Assembly: GCA_947646735.1 (NCBI GenBank)
Contig: CANTFK010000983.1
Coordinates: 558,001-622,000 of the forward strand
DNA from: Peronospora farinosa
Taxonomy: Eukaryota > Oomycota > Peronosporomycetes > Peronosporales > Peronosporaceae
Reading direction: 5' to 3'
DNA: 64,000 nt
Of the stretch, positions 32,485 through 43,375 are shown piece by piece (positions within the stretch are counted from its first letter, which is position 1; each line of letters starts with the position of its first letter). A program made the translations under genes and the position numbers. The notes under the pieces were generated by a model that did not search any database, was not told where the DNA came from, and saw nothing but the letters and a program-made list of their open reading frames with translations.

Positions 32485-32828
32485 TGTAATGGGCTACATT
32501 ACACATATAGCATTAACACAAATAAACAATTACATATGTAGGCAGGTGCTGGGCCCGAATAGCGGGCACAGCGTGGTAATTTATTATTGGTTTATTATTG
32601 GGGACTAAAAGTCCCCATTATGAACCAATGATAAATCAACCTGAAATTGTGTGGTTCCCGAAAGGCGGGAACACTGTCGTATTTATTACGACTAAAATCT
32701 TCGTAATTAGTACGAATTAAAACCAAAATAAAAATCAGAGTTAAATTTACTTAATACCTAATACTCGGGCTTGAGTCTTCCTCAAGCGCACGTGTAAGCT
32801 AGTGACGGTACGTTCTAGCCCCGTTACA
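32485..32828 (+). repeat. TE-D 3' LTR
   Basis: 344 bp. The polypurine tract GAAGGGGGTGA (32474-32484) abuts it. The antisense ORF begins 79 bp upstream of it, so antisense transcripts could start in this LTR. Confidence 0.95.
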
Positions 32829-35543
32829 GATCACCTCCGTTGCGCGACATCTGGCAGCCAAGTTCACAAATTAGATCCATATACCGCTCGAAAAACGGCG
32901 ATACGATGTATTTTACGCTCGGTCGATGCGGGCTGACGCTCGTGTTACGTGCATCATGCGTAATCCAAGACACCCAAGCTGTGAGATACACATCCTCCGA
33001 CCAGGCAGGTGCCAGTAGCGCGTGTTTTACCCGCTGTGTATTAATGGCGACGTGGACGGAAACTAGGCCAATTTCATCTGCATTTCGGGGAGTGTAAAGT
33101 TGGCCTGGAGCGACTTGGTGTCTCCCGGGCTCAATCTTGTTGGACGATTTCCAGCGAAATTGTTTGTAGAGATGGTCCAGTTGTTTTAGCGCTTAGTCGG
33201 GGTCCTCGAAGACCGCTGCTGTGAACAAAATCCCGGGGAGAACTATCGCGTTGAGTATAAGGACACGGTGCTCGAGGGTAGTTGATGCTCGCGTTGCAGT
33301 GAGGAGGCGGTGCTGTGCATTTTTGATGCGGAGAGCCCAACTAATAATACGCAACGTTCCTGTCTCCACTTGATATCCGAGATACTTCGTAGTTGTTGAC
33401 GGAGAAACCACGGCAATTCCTTGGTACGTGAGTTGATAAATAGCCGTATTTATATAGATGATTTGGTTTTTAGTTGGTTGCACTTGCAACCCCGAAGCCG
33501 TACAAACTTAATAATAATTTCCATTGCCAGTCTTAGTAAACTTGCTTTTTGAAGAAGTAATGTGGAGTCGTCAACTAAACCCGAAAAGATGTGAATCTGT
33601 GTGTGTGTTCCCTAAAGTGTAAGCTTCTGAAGTTGGGGAAACGTTTGTGTTGCAACTGCCAATACCTCTACTACCACTAGAAAAAGAAGGGGAGCGAGAG
33701 GACAGCCCTGCCGAATACCCGACCGAACTCCCCGAATTGAAGAAAGCTCTCCATTGACTGAGAACCGTGCTGTCGTATTGGTATGGAGCCGTTGAATTAG
33801 CGCAATAACTTTCTCGTCAAATCCAACTAGTCGAAGCGCTTCCACCATAAATTCTTGGTCAACTGTGTCATAGGCCTTCCGAAAATCCAATAAGGCAATG
33901 GCGCGGCTGGCGTCGGCGTTGAATGTGCTCTCCTCACGTGTGCTTTGGAGATGAGCGAGCATCATTGATACCGTCTTCTGCATTTGTCGTCCGTGAACAA
34001 AACCTTGTCGAGAAGAACAAATGACATGCGGCAGACACGACTGCATACGCGTTGCCAAGACCTTCGCAATAACCTTGTACCCCGTTTGCAAAAGGGAATT
34101 TGCCGATAGTCCATGGCGTTGTCGGAATCCCCTTTCTTACGTAGTGGGATGATAAGCGCTTCCACGAATGATTTGGGTCGGTGTGACTCTTAAAATGATT
34201 TCGTTAGCTGTCCCCACCAGCGTCGATACAAACAGAAATTATGATCCTTATACAGATCATTTTCTAAGCCGCTGGTACCTGGAGCTTTATGCCGACTGAG
34301 TGCTCGTATTGCATGGACCACCTCGGCTTCCGTTATAATTGCCATAAGGGCGCTTTTTAGCGGTGGTCACAGTGCGGTCGGATGCGAGAGTGAAAAAATG
34401 ATGAAGAGCCGTACGCATGTTCTCTATCTGAGACGGTACGGTGACTCTTTCCCAGCACATGATCCCATTCAGAACCAAATTTGTCGACGATACTGCAACT
34501 GACTGGGAAAGGATTACCGTGGAGTATCGTGATGGCGGTAACGCATTGATTGCGTTCCCAATTTGAAACCCGTTTGAATTTATTGCGAAGTTTGTCGGTT
34601 GTTCGTTGAAGCAAGAAGCCGACCCGACTGATATGAGCCTCCTGTTGATTCTCTTGTTGGACTTGGTGCCAGGTCTGGCTTGTTAATAGTGGGATTCGTG
34701 GTCGCCGTCTAAGCTTATGAATGTACCGTGATCGCCGTTGCTTTAGCCTGCGAGCAATAGTTTTAATTCTCCGCCGGACGCGACAGACCCCGTGATTCCA
34801 GGTCAGGATCGTGGTTAACTCATTTATGCCACTACCTGTGAGGTGATTGATGAGTTCTGCGACGGTGCCATCCTGGTTCGCACAACGTATGGAGTACACG
34901 ACTTTGCTTGGATGGCGGTGCCGATTTCGATCCCCATAAGATAAATGCAAGGTGACCTTGATGCCGATGGTGGAAGAATGGATTCCAACCATTGTACTCG
35001 GTTTCCCCATGTGTGGGATACGTAAAAACGGTCAATCCTCCTGGCGGCAGACCCTGCTTAATACGTGAAGTGGGTTGATAGCTCCCACTCCAGGTCGTCG
35101 TCCGGATGAGGGAATAAATCTAGCGCGTCGACTAGTTGGCTCATGTCAGCGAGAGTATTCAAAGCATGGCTTTTAGCGCAACTAGCAGTGCGTAGCCCCA
35201 GTCGATCGATCGAGGAATGCTGAACGCAGTTCAAATCCCCGGCTAGGATACCTGAAGCAGGTGACTGCTGCAACCCTTCTAGCCCCTCGAAAAGCAACTT
35301 TCGTTCTGCACGTTCGTTAAGGTGCGTAAATGTTAACGAGGAGAAAGTTGTTCTGGACGTATAACGCAATCTGCCTAGGAGTGGTTAGGAGGTCCGGCCA
35401 TGGCTGTGCCGACCGGGCCATCTCCGACGGTTAGAAGAATATCTACTCTACCCGCTTGGCGCGTCCCCAGACTCAGTAAGAAAGAGGTGACGGCGGATCT
35501 TCTGTGGATAGTCCCCAAATTCTTCTCCAGTCACGATCGAAGT
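32829..35543 (-). mobile_element. LINE segment B: endonuclease and reverse transcriptase
   Basis: Minus strand. The APE-type endonuclease is seen as a VNIYAP-like motif (about 35335-35320), GILAGDLNCVQHSSIDRLGL (35369-35058 frame) and ARRIDRFYVSHTWG (about 35025). A linker follows (35010-34357). RT (34091-33612) has SSRQGFVHGRQM, ALLDFRKAYDTVDQEF and GIRQGCPLAPLLF; the catalytic box reads LVDDSTL near 33560. Post-RT sequence continues to 32829 with one stop. Frameshifts mark it as inactive. Confidence 0.9.
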
Positions 35544-36132
35544 TGTAGACGGGCACTTCGTAAAGAAACTGCTACGTAATACGCAGGCACACCTTCAAGC
35601 AGCGCGAGGAAGCGGTTATACCTTCTTACCTCCGCGTGCGGTGGTGGTGGTGTTGGCCGGCCGCTTAAAGCGCCGAACCAAACTGTTGCCGGCCGCATAG
35701 AGCGGTCCGCGCAACGAATAACAAAGAGGTAACTCACTTACATCACGCAGAAGCTCAAGAAGCTTCTCGTGCGCAGTGGGCGGTAACTAGTAAATTCAAG
35801 ACTAACTTATATTTAATGGATTTTAACTAAGTAATTTTTTTTACTACTGACTGGCTAATTATGCAAAGATTGAATGCGTCTCATTAGAAGCGTATCCTTA
35901 CGAGAGTATTTAAGCTCGCTAATGACGTCTGTTTGAAGCGTCACCATGACGCCTAGTCCCAACTGGCGTCATCCCGTTGGATGTAAATCCACCCATGGAT
36001 ATCACATTCACGAGGGTGGGTCATATTGATATGCCGCACCCAAGTGGCAGGCCTAAGGTACCTCGTACCCATTTAGGACTGCCCGTTAAGTATTCGATAC
36101 TTAACGAACCGTGTAGCTTTTAGCCCGTTACA
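35544..36132 (-). repeat. Solo LTR of the TE-E family
   Basis: 589 bp. On the minus strand it starts TGTAACGGGC and ends GCCCGTCTACA. Its body matches 44806-45286 over most of its length. It sits inside the LINE between the 5' part and the endonuclease. Flanks GAAGT and CTAAA do not match, so no target duplication is visible. Confidence 0.8.
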
Positions 36133-39100
36133 CTAAAAAGATTGGATTTGATGTACTAATTCTTGCGGTTCTGCCGCAGCCGCAGCCACCCAGATAGCCG
36201 TTTCGCTTTCCACCAAAGGCACTGAACGCTAGCCGCTGTTGGCCACCGGAAGCTGCCTCAATTCCATTCCACCTCACAATACCGCGTGGATTCGCCCATG
36301 GAAACGTTTCAAATTGAGATATCGAACAAGAGCGTACTATTCCGGCTTTCCTTTTTTCAGCAGAGCTCTGGTGTGGATGTTTTTAAAGGCCTTCCCGTCC
36401 TAAACACGTTCGTCAGGAGCAGGTAAATGGGAGCGCTTACGCAATTGACTTTCAGCGGCGCGAATTCGGGAGGCGGTGTATCGTAGGCGCCCTGTGTAAG
36501 GTATATGTCGGAATTGTTGATATCAATGGTATCCAGGGCGCTGTCCGTATATCTTTCTGTTAGCGCGAGCTGCTTTGGGTTTTCACGAAATCAGTAGAGG
36601 TCCCCAGTTGTGGTAATGAGATCCATTGGGTCATTTTCATCCTGCTGAATCGTTACCCCGTCCTTAATAGCGTCGCGAGTTACTACTAATTCCTTAATGG
36701 TTTTAATCGGGGAACGGTAGCCTAGGAATGCCGACACCACAACCAAAGAAAAATTGGAGGAGCTGATGATCCGCCCGGATAGCATCGAGGCAGTCTAAAA
36801 TCTCCAACGTTCTCTCGGTGTACGATGCGATACTTTTAGCTTTGATGAATGTCAACCCTGATCCAAAATGCTTTCAAATCCAGGATTTGGCGCGCGTATC
36901 CGCAAACTCGAGCACGTAAATTTTGCGACGTGAGAACATTGCTGCAAGTCCGATGATGTCATTCCCACCCCACGTATTCTCTGCGGTGACCGCGTCTCGT
37001 TCCAAAGGACTGGATGCGTGGTCCTCAAGAAGCCATTTGAGTTGACTAAGTGGATCTCTCCCCGTCATGGTAGGCCAAGCACTGTTAACATTTTGTAAAA
37101 TCTGCACCCGAATGTCATGCATTATGCGGTACTTTAAATTTGAAAGCTCGAACTCCTTAACCCCTAGCTTAAGGGTTGCCGTCAGCTGTCTAGGCTTCAA
37201 AGTTGGTGTGGCGAGGTCTGCCCCTGTTGCTCCTTGCACTACTGCCATGGCCAGACAATTACCGGAAGCCGGTGTCACTCCCTCCCGCAGTACCAGGCTT
37301 TCAATTGCTGCTGCAAAAGTCTGAGGCACTGCTGTTAGCATGAGACCAAGTGAACCCATCTCTGGAGGTACTGGACTGCACCAACTTCGATTTTTTTCCG
37401 AGAATTTCTCTGACGACCAATCAGCAGATGTTTGTGTACTTGAGGATGACCCCTCGCCATACCTTCCATACGAAGTTTCTATTCAGATGGAGATAGGATC
37501 GGTTGCGCCTGAGTGACATTGGTTCCGGATACTCTATCAGAAACGCTCTTACTACTCGGCACGGCGGGTGTTTGGTCCGTCCGGGGAGTTGATTGTGGGA
37601 TTTCGCCAATTTTCCACTGAAATTTTCCGATTTGGTGCCCTTTCCACTGCTTGTCTGGATTTCTCTGCACGCCCCCCCTTAGGAACTCTTTCCCTTTTGA
37701 GTTCTGTGAGTATTGCACTGCTGTGGTTCCTTGGGTTCTAGTTGAAGCTTCTCGTCTGGAGTTAAAGTTCCCTCTTCTCAATCCACCGGCTTTGGGTTTC
37801 GCTGCGGACCTCGATTGGAGTCAGACAGCCCGTAGTGTGTTGAAGAAGCAGTCGGCTGAGTTCCCAGCGTCCTTTGGGCCTCCTAAGCAGGTTAGTGGTC
37901 GTCAATACGGGCGCGAACGGTTTCCCCAAGTTCTTTTAGACTCGCGAAGGGCCGTGCGGTGTCGCCCAGATCGTCTATGTTCTGCTCGGCAGCTACGATG
38001 GCCCGAAGTTGGGCGTCAATGAAACTACAACGCAAGTGGGTGACAAATGTTACCACATTGTAGACATTGTAATCGTCGCCGAACTTTCGGGTGAGAGACG
38101 ATTTGAATGGCGCAAAGCCATATGATTCTTACTACCCCTTGTAGAAAATCGGGCAGCCCGCCAGCTGGAAAGAAGTTTCCACATCGTCAACGTTCTGGAA
38201 GCCGACGTGCACGTATCCATATATTCCACTTCAAGCGGGGTTTGGATTTTACTTCGGAGGTAAGCCATAAGCTTTCCGATGTCGTAGAATCGGGTCAGAT
38301 TCTGGATACAGACCGTATACTCATCCTACCGCCGCAATTTGATCACCATTCAGACCTTGCTGTCGATCCCAAACTGTTCCGTGGTGTGGCCCATGTGGGT
38401 TAGCTATTGGATAACTTCCGCGCTGATACGAAATAGCCACACTCTGATGCTTTCGTGCCGTTTTCTTGTAAAGAAAACGAAATGAATCGACTTTGTCACT
38501 TTGTCAAATAATCTTCTTAGTATGTCTTATCAGCGCATTAAGTGCTGACAAGTTGACCCGTACCAACTCAGCCGGTTTCAGCATCGAATTTATGTTGCTG
38601 TGAGTACTTTGCCTACAGAATCGTATATGATGATGACGTTGTAACGTCATAATTAGCTCTCCCTCCGCCTGTGCTTCGATCGTGTTAAACAGCCGGATGC
38701 GCTCGGTACTATCCAGTATACTCTGTACGAAGGACGGTAGTTGACGGCACGCGATGGATCCTTCCGCCAAGCCCTCGATAATTTCCACTCCTCTGCGGTT
38801 CCATTCCAGAACTAATGACCAAAATCCCTTTTGTAAGACGATTCACATACTCTTGTTAGCTTCACTATCTCGTCAGGATGGTACTTGGCCGGATTGAACA
38901 TATACGGCGGTTATGTTTGACGCGATGGAGCAGAAGAGCACCCGGTAGCTGCCGGCGTGCCTTGTTTCACTTTGGTTTAACCACTGACTTTCAAATTGGA
39001 GCTTTTTTCCACTTGAGCGGTCTGACGTGTGTGCGAACTTTCTTCAGAAATGCCCATTTCATTACGTACAGGTCCTAAATCACTGGTTAAAGCGTTCGAT

Positions 39101-39802
39101 TTCATGCTTCATCCCCTTGTGCTCCGAGGATGCAGGCTTGTACAAATACATTGAGTAGTGCTACGCGCTCTACCCTGGTCAAGCGAGGATAACGTTGCTG
39201 CTCGACGGGTAATTTAGCCTTGTTGACCGCGAATTGGTCCGATGCTCTTGTGTACATCACTTGGATGAAGTAAAGCCAGATATTGAGCGGACTCTCGTCG
39301 GGGTGAGCCTTCATCTCATCTACTAAGGCTGCATGAAAAATACTTCCCTCGTCACCAATAGGAGCTTTGAAGCGATCCGCAGTTCTCTCATTAATCTCCG
39401 AGAAAGTGTGGACCCCCGAATCCGGTCGGTCGCCCTGTAAAAACTTTCCGCGCTCTATTCGGTACCCGCGGTGGTGCCCATCTGGGATGCGCCTGTTGTC
39501 CAGCCAGATCTGGCGGAGACATTTTTGGAGGAGTGACTGGAAAGAGTTCGGTCCCCGTCCATGTCCAATGTACCATCAAAATGGTGCAAGTGTGACGCTA
39601 TCCAGTCGTTATACCTGGCCTGTTGCGGAGATCCATAAGATATCTGAGGTTTAAGTGGCACTGGAGGCGGTACTTGCCGTCCTGGATCGTCACCATTGTC
39701 TTCCGTACCGTTGCCAGGAGGAGGGTCGGCCGTGGGATGAGACTTACAGGGTGTTGCTGAACAAAGCCTGTTATGACTGTCTATCTCGTTTATACTCGCC
39801 AT
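36133..39802 (-). mobile_element. LINE segment A: 5' region with OTU-like and CCHC motifs
   Basis: Minus-strand frames in order: 39802-39455 (Pro-rich start, MASINEIDSHNRLCSA), 39314-39102, 38788-38504, a broken stretch around 38270-37850 with a zinc-knuckle-like CLQCGNICHPLALC, 37781-37479, and 37359-36874. The last has SGNCLAMAVVQG and WGGNDIIGLAAMFSRRKIYV, the pattern of OTU-type cysteine proteases (Cys in GNC, then WGG). The whole is heavily frameshifted. Membership in the same LINE as segment B is inferred from strand, order and spacing. Confidence 0.6.
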
Positions 39803-40541
39803 TTTTGCTGCGCAGATTGGAGAGTGATAAGTTGAAGAAGAAGCGAGGGTATATGATACATGTACAATCTCCAGTTGCAGATATAATTTGATTTTTATTA
39901 TAACGTTCTTGCACTGATCAAGCTGTCACTTTCCTTGCGTCGATCAGAATGCTGTCGATTTTTTTATGATAACTTGCTACTGTTGCCGCGATGCTGCTTG
40001 ATACCTCACTTGCTCTGCACAAAGTTGCCGACGTTGTAGTCCGGTCAATGACGAAAGAAAAGAAACGAGGCAGATTGCAGCATTGCAACAGTACTGTGGA
40101 ATCTTTGTTGAGATTGCACGGTATTGCAATGCTGCAATCTGCCTCTTTCCTCTTGCTTGCCTCGTAATGGCTGTGAGACGAGTTGCAGCTGGCCGGCCAC
40201 CACGACTAACTATACTGCGGTGGCTGCTGTTACTGCATACGCCTGCTGGACATATATAATTGAAGCCAGTTTTAATGTTTGCGCAAAGTCCTTAGTGTAC
40301 CCATAGACGCTGTGAGACTTAATACATTCTTCTACAAAAAATGACTGAAAAGAGCAGTAAACCTTATTTATGGGTAAAACAAATGACCCATAAAAAACTC
40401 TTCTACTGCTGTACCCCTTCACAGCAAATTTTGTGCTGAAATCTCGTCAAATAACAAATAGTCATTAAACACCATGACCAACAATAGCTCGTCGTCATCA
40501 ATTCGACTCAAACCTTTCGGTCCGTTCTCTTTATTCTTCCT
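39803..40541. other. Intergenic stretch with a perfect hairpin
   Basis: No gene seen. It holds the 22-bp inverted repeat at 40067-40145 and AT-rich sequence. It probably includes the promoter of the gene at 40542; no clear initiator could be fixed. Confidence 0.4.
40067..40145. repeat. 22-bp perfect inverted repeat, 35-bp loop
   Basis: Arms 40067-40088 and 40124-40145 are exact complements. The size resembles a small-RNA hairpin or a tiny foldback element. Confidence 0.85.
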
Positions 40542-42540
40542 TTGAAATCACTTTGTGTCAACTCTTATTCTCGTCTGTCATCACGCTCTTTATCAGGTCA
40601 ACTAGAATCATTGTCTGCATCCGTCCCATGGGCGATTTTTCCCCGCAAGAAACTGGACGTGACATATCGAGACATTGGAGCGGGGTTAGCCGCTTGTCTG
40701 CAGCTGAGGGAGCGTCAGCGCTCGGAATACGAGCAGAAGATTACAAAGTTGTGGAACTCTAGTGGTCAAACCATTGTCACGCTCTCGATCCGGTATTATA
40801 TGAACGGACTAAATGCAAATATGACGGACAATGACTTGATGTTTATATTTGTACTAATTCAGAATTGCTTAGAACGGCATTTGATCTGCTTTTGCAGACA
40901 CTTAAGCTTCCAGTCGGTAGTGAAGTACTATGCAGTGCTATCACTATTCCCGACATGATGTACGTGCTGCGATATCATGCTCTAGTACCTGTGCCTGTGG
41001 ATGTGGACCCAAAGACTTTGGCAGTAAATGTGAAATTGCTCAAGGAGGCGGTAACAGATGTGAGTAAAGATTGGATGAGGAGTTATAAGTAAGATAATGA
41101 GGCTCACTTGCTGATTGAGTGTGAGCGTAGAAAACGAAAATGATCGTGATTGCTCATATTTTTGGCTCCCGTTGTCCGTTGGATGAAGAACTTGAAGTCG
41201 CGCGCAATCACAATCTGTTGGTTGTGGAAGATTGTGCACAGGCGTTCATGGGAATGCAGTACACCGGTGAGAATCGAGCTGACGTGTCTATGTTCAGTTT
41301 TGGCACGATTAAGACGGCAACGTCATTTGGAGGTGCCGTCATCCATGTGAAGAATCCTGTTGTGCTGGAAGAGATGCGTCGTCGTGAAAGAAGGTAAATT
41401 GAAATTAAATGTGTGTGTGTCATACAAGTAGACAGTATTGAGTGGTTGCTTGTTTAATTGTCTTGCTGTGCAGATATCCATGCCACACAAATGTGTCTTT
41501 CTTCAAGAAATTGATGAAATACGGTGTGCTACATGGCATTTCAACCCCTGCTTTATACGGACTATTCATCCATGCTTGCCGCGCAGTTGGAGGTGTGTTT
41601 TACATTTGCATCACAATCAAATTCGTTTTACTGATTCAGTACGATTAACCGCTGCTGCTGGTGCATCAATATAGCGGATCACGATAAAGTCATCACGTCG
41701 GCAATTCGAGGCTTCAGTGGCGGAGAATTGGTATCTCTTATCCAGTACCGACCATCGATGGCTTTGCTCGGGCTAATGCATCATCGTTTGACCTGCATTG
41801 ACGAACAGTACATTCGCCTGAGAAAGTAGGAACGCTTTGTAATTGTTCGAGACCATGCGATGATACTGACGCCATTTGGTTTTGTCGTGAAAATCTTAGA
41901 TCGAAAAGCGAGCAATTGGCTACCGCTATTAAGGATCTTCCGAACGTCTTCGTACGGTTGCTCTTATCGAATGCAATTTGATGTTCCTGAAAACTGCTGC
42001 TTCGGGCTGAGTTTAAAGTGATATCTATGTGTCCGTTGCAGATTCCGGGTCACCATGCTGAGAAGCACTACTATTGGTTGCTCCCTGTTTGTGTTCCGTC
42101 CCCGAAAGAAGTTGTCTGCTACATGAACAAGCATGTACGTTGGGACGTTTCGATGAATTGGGTTTCAATTATTGTCAACTGACCACGTTGGTGTACTTGA
42201 AAGGGTTTTGACGTCACTTCCGGTGCTACGCAGCTGGCTTACGTGCCAAGGTACAATCGTGGGCTCCATTCAGTTCACCTTGTACCTCTGAACTATTGCT
42301 AACTTTTTCATCTTGTCGTAGCTCTCTTGGACGTGACCACGATCCTGTACACGCTAAGAATATTATGGCGAGGTCAGTTGCGCACATTGTATGGATCAGA
42401 GTTGTAGCAGAAAATTGACAGATACTTCTATAGTTTGGTGTACCTGCCAGTCACGCCTGAAACTCCGGAATGGGCAATCGAGAGGATGACGTGCTGTCTT
42501 CGTGACGCTCTTCGATCGTCGAGCAGACTCTAGCGTTGCA
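40542..42540 (+). pseudogene. DegT/DnrJ/EryC1/StrS-type aminotransferase-like gene with introns
   Basis: Exons joined by GT-AG introns keep one frame: exon 1 40542-40792, exon 2 40873-41059, exon 3 41131-41393, exon 4 41474-41592, exon 5 from 41675. The introns are 80, 71, 80 and 82 bp, each with GT...AG ends and correct phase. The protein shows AITIPDMMYVLRYHALVPVP, IVIAHIFGSRCPLDEELEVA, HNLLVVEDCAQAFMG and SFGTIKTATSFGGA, the PLP-dependent fold I DegT/StrS pattern, with the PLP lysine likely in TIKTAT. Exon 5 meets TAG at 41827. Further family motifs appear in other frames to about 42490 (GHHAEKHYYWLLPV, YLPVTPETPEWAIERM), so the 3' half is frameshifted. Such enzymes usually aminate sugar nucleotides; the substrate is unknown. 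This is the only host-type gene with visible introns here. Confidence 0.75.
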
Positions 42541-42731
42541 AACCCGTTTTTCGTAGTCACCTAGTTTCGGCAAATGATATGACATTCTACTGAACTGGAT
42601 TGTCGCTTACCGAGTTACTTTCTCATCGCTTCGAGTTGATGCTTGCGTGGCTCGACGACGACCAAATTTGGGTTATGGTTGTATTGAAGGGATTCAAGAA
42701 TACATATTTGCGACGTAGATGTCAACGAATC

Positions 42732-43112
42732 TTAGCCAAAGCAACAATATTGCTGAGAGGAAGTGATCTCTTTTTTACTCGTGGTTTCAGCGCTGCCAAA
42801 GTCGACCCGCTCTGAAAAGTGCAGTAATCGCCGAAGAACAGTCGCTGCTTCGTTTCTGTTGCTGTTGCCGTCTATTTCTGCGCCGCCAGCCAAAATGTCA
42901 TTCAAGACCTGGCCAAGACAGGTATACGCCTGAACCTTTAGAGTATATAAGGCTTTCATGACTGTCGGCATCCCAATCGGTTTTTGCCAGAAAAAAGGAA
43001 AACTCTCTGGGTATTCAGTCCGATCAGCCTTGAACGAGCTTATAGTAGCCTCCAAAAATATTGACATCCCTGTAATTTGTGTCGCCAAGCTTTCGTAGTT
43101 AAGCATTGACAC
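42732..43112 (-). CDS. Hypothetical 126-aa frame
   Basis: An uninterrupted minus-strand frame with a mixed helix-prone composition (YESLATQITGMSIFLEATIS, EAATVLRRLLHFSERVDFG). No signal peptide, membrane segment or known motif seen. It is AT-rich and flanked by repeats. It could be a remnant of an unknown gene or a chance frame. Confidence 0.25.
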   Translation of the reverse strand: MSMLNYESLATQITGMSIFLEATISSFKADRTEYPESFPFFWQKPIGMPTVMKALYTLKVQAYTCLGQVLNDILAGGAEIDGNSNRNEAATVLRRLLHFSERVDFGSAETTSKKEITSSQQYCCFG

Positions 43113-43200
43113 GTGTTTGCACGATACGTTTTTATGATAATAGTTTTCAGGTGTGAAGTGCCCTAGACCAAATCTCCTGAAGAAAATTAAGTCATGCTAC

Positions 43201-43340
43201 TTGATACTGTAGAGTACGCGCACGCTATCTCGGTAAACGCGTCTACTAAGCTTACTTTATGTGAGATTGATACTGAAAGAGAGATATCCAATCTAAGTTC
43301 TCATAAATACAAAACATACGATGGTCTATGTAACAGGGTA
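43201..43340 (+). pseudogene. Short Ty3/gypsy integrase scrap
   Basis: The plus-strand translation TVEYAHAISVNASTKLT, then KYKTYDGL, matches the TE-C integrase tail (minus, 20735-20550) almost residue for residue. It is an isolated fragment without LTRs. Confidence 0.6.
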
Positions 43341-43375
43341 TCTAGTTACACGTAAACATCAAGTATTATATTGAA

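Larger units (their letters stand above)
25012..32828 (+). mobile_element. TE-D: Ty3/gypsy chromodomain LTR retrotransposon
   Basis: A 7,817-bp plus-strand element with LTRs of 341 and 344 bp and a perfect 5-bp target duplication GATCA (25007-25011, 32829-32833). PBS, polypurine tract, gag, frameshift site, protease, RT, RNase H, integrase and chromodomain are all visible. An intact 459-aa antisense frame lies next to the 3' LTR. Three single-frame lesions interrupt gag and pol; at least two are in homopolymers. Confidence 0.97.
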
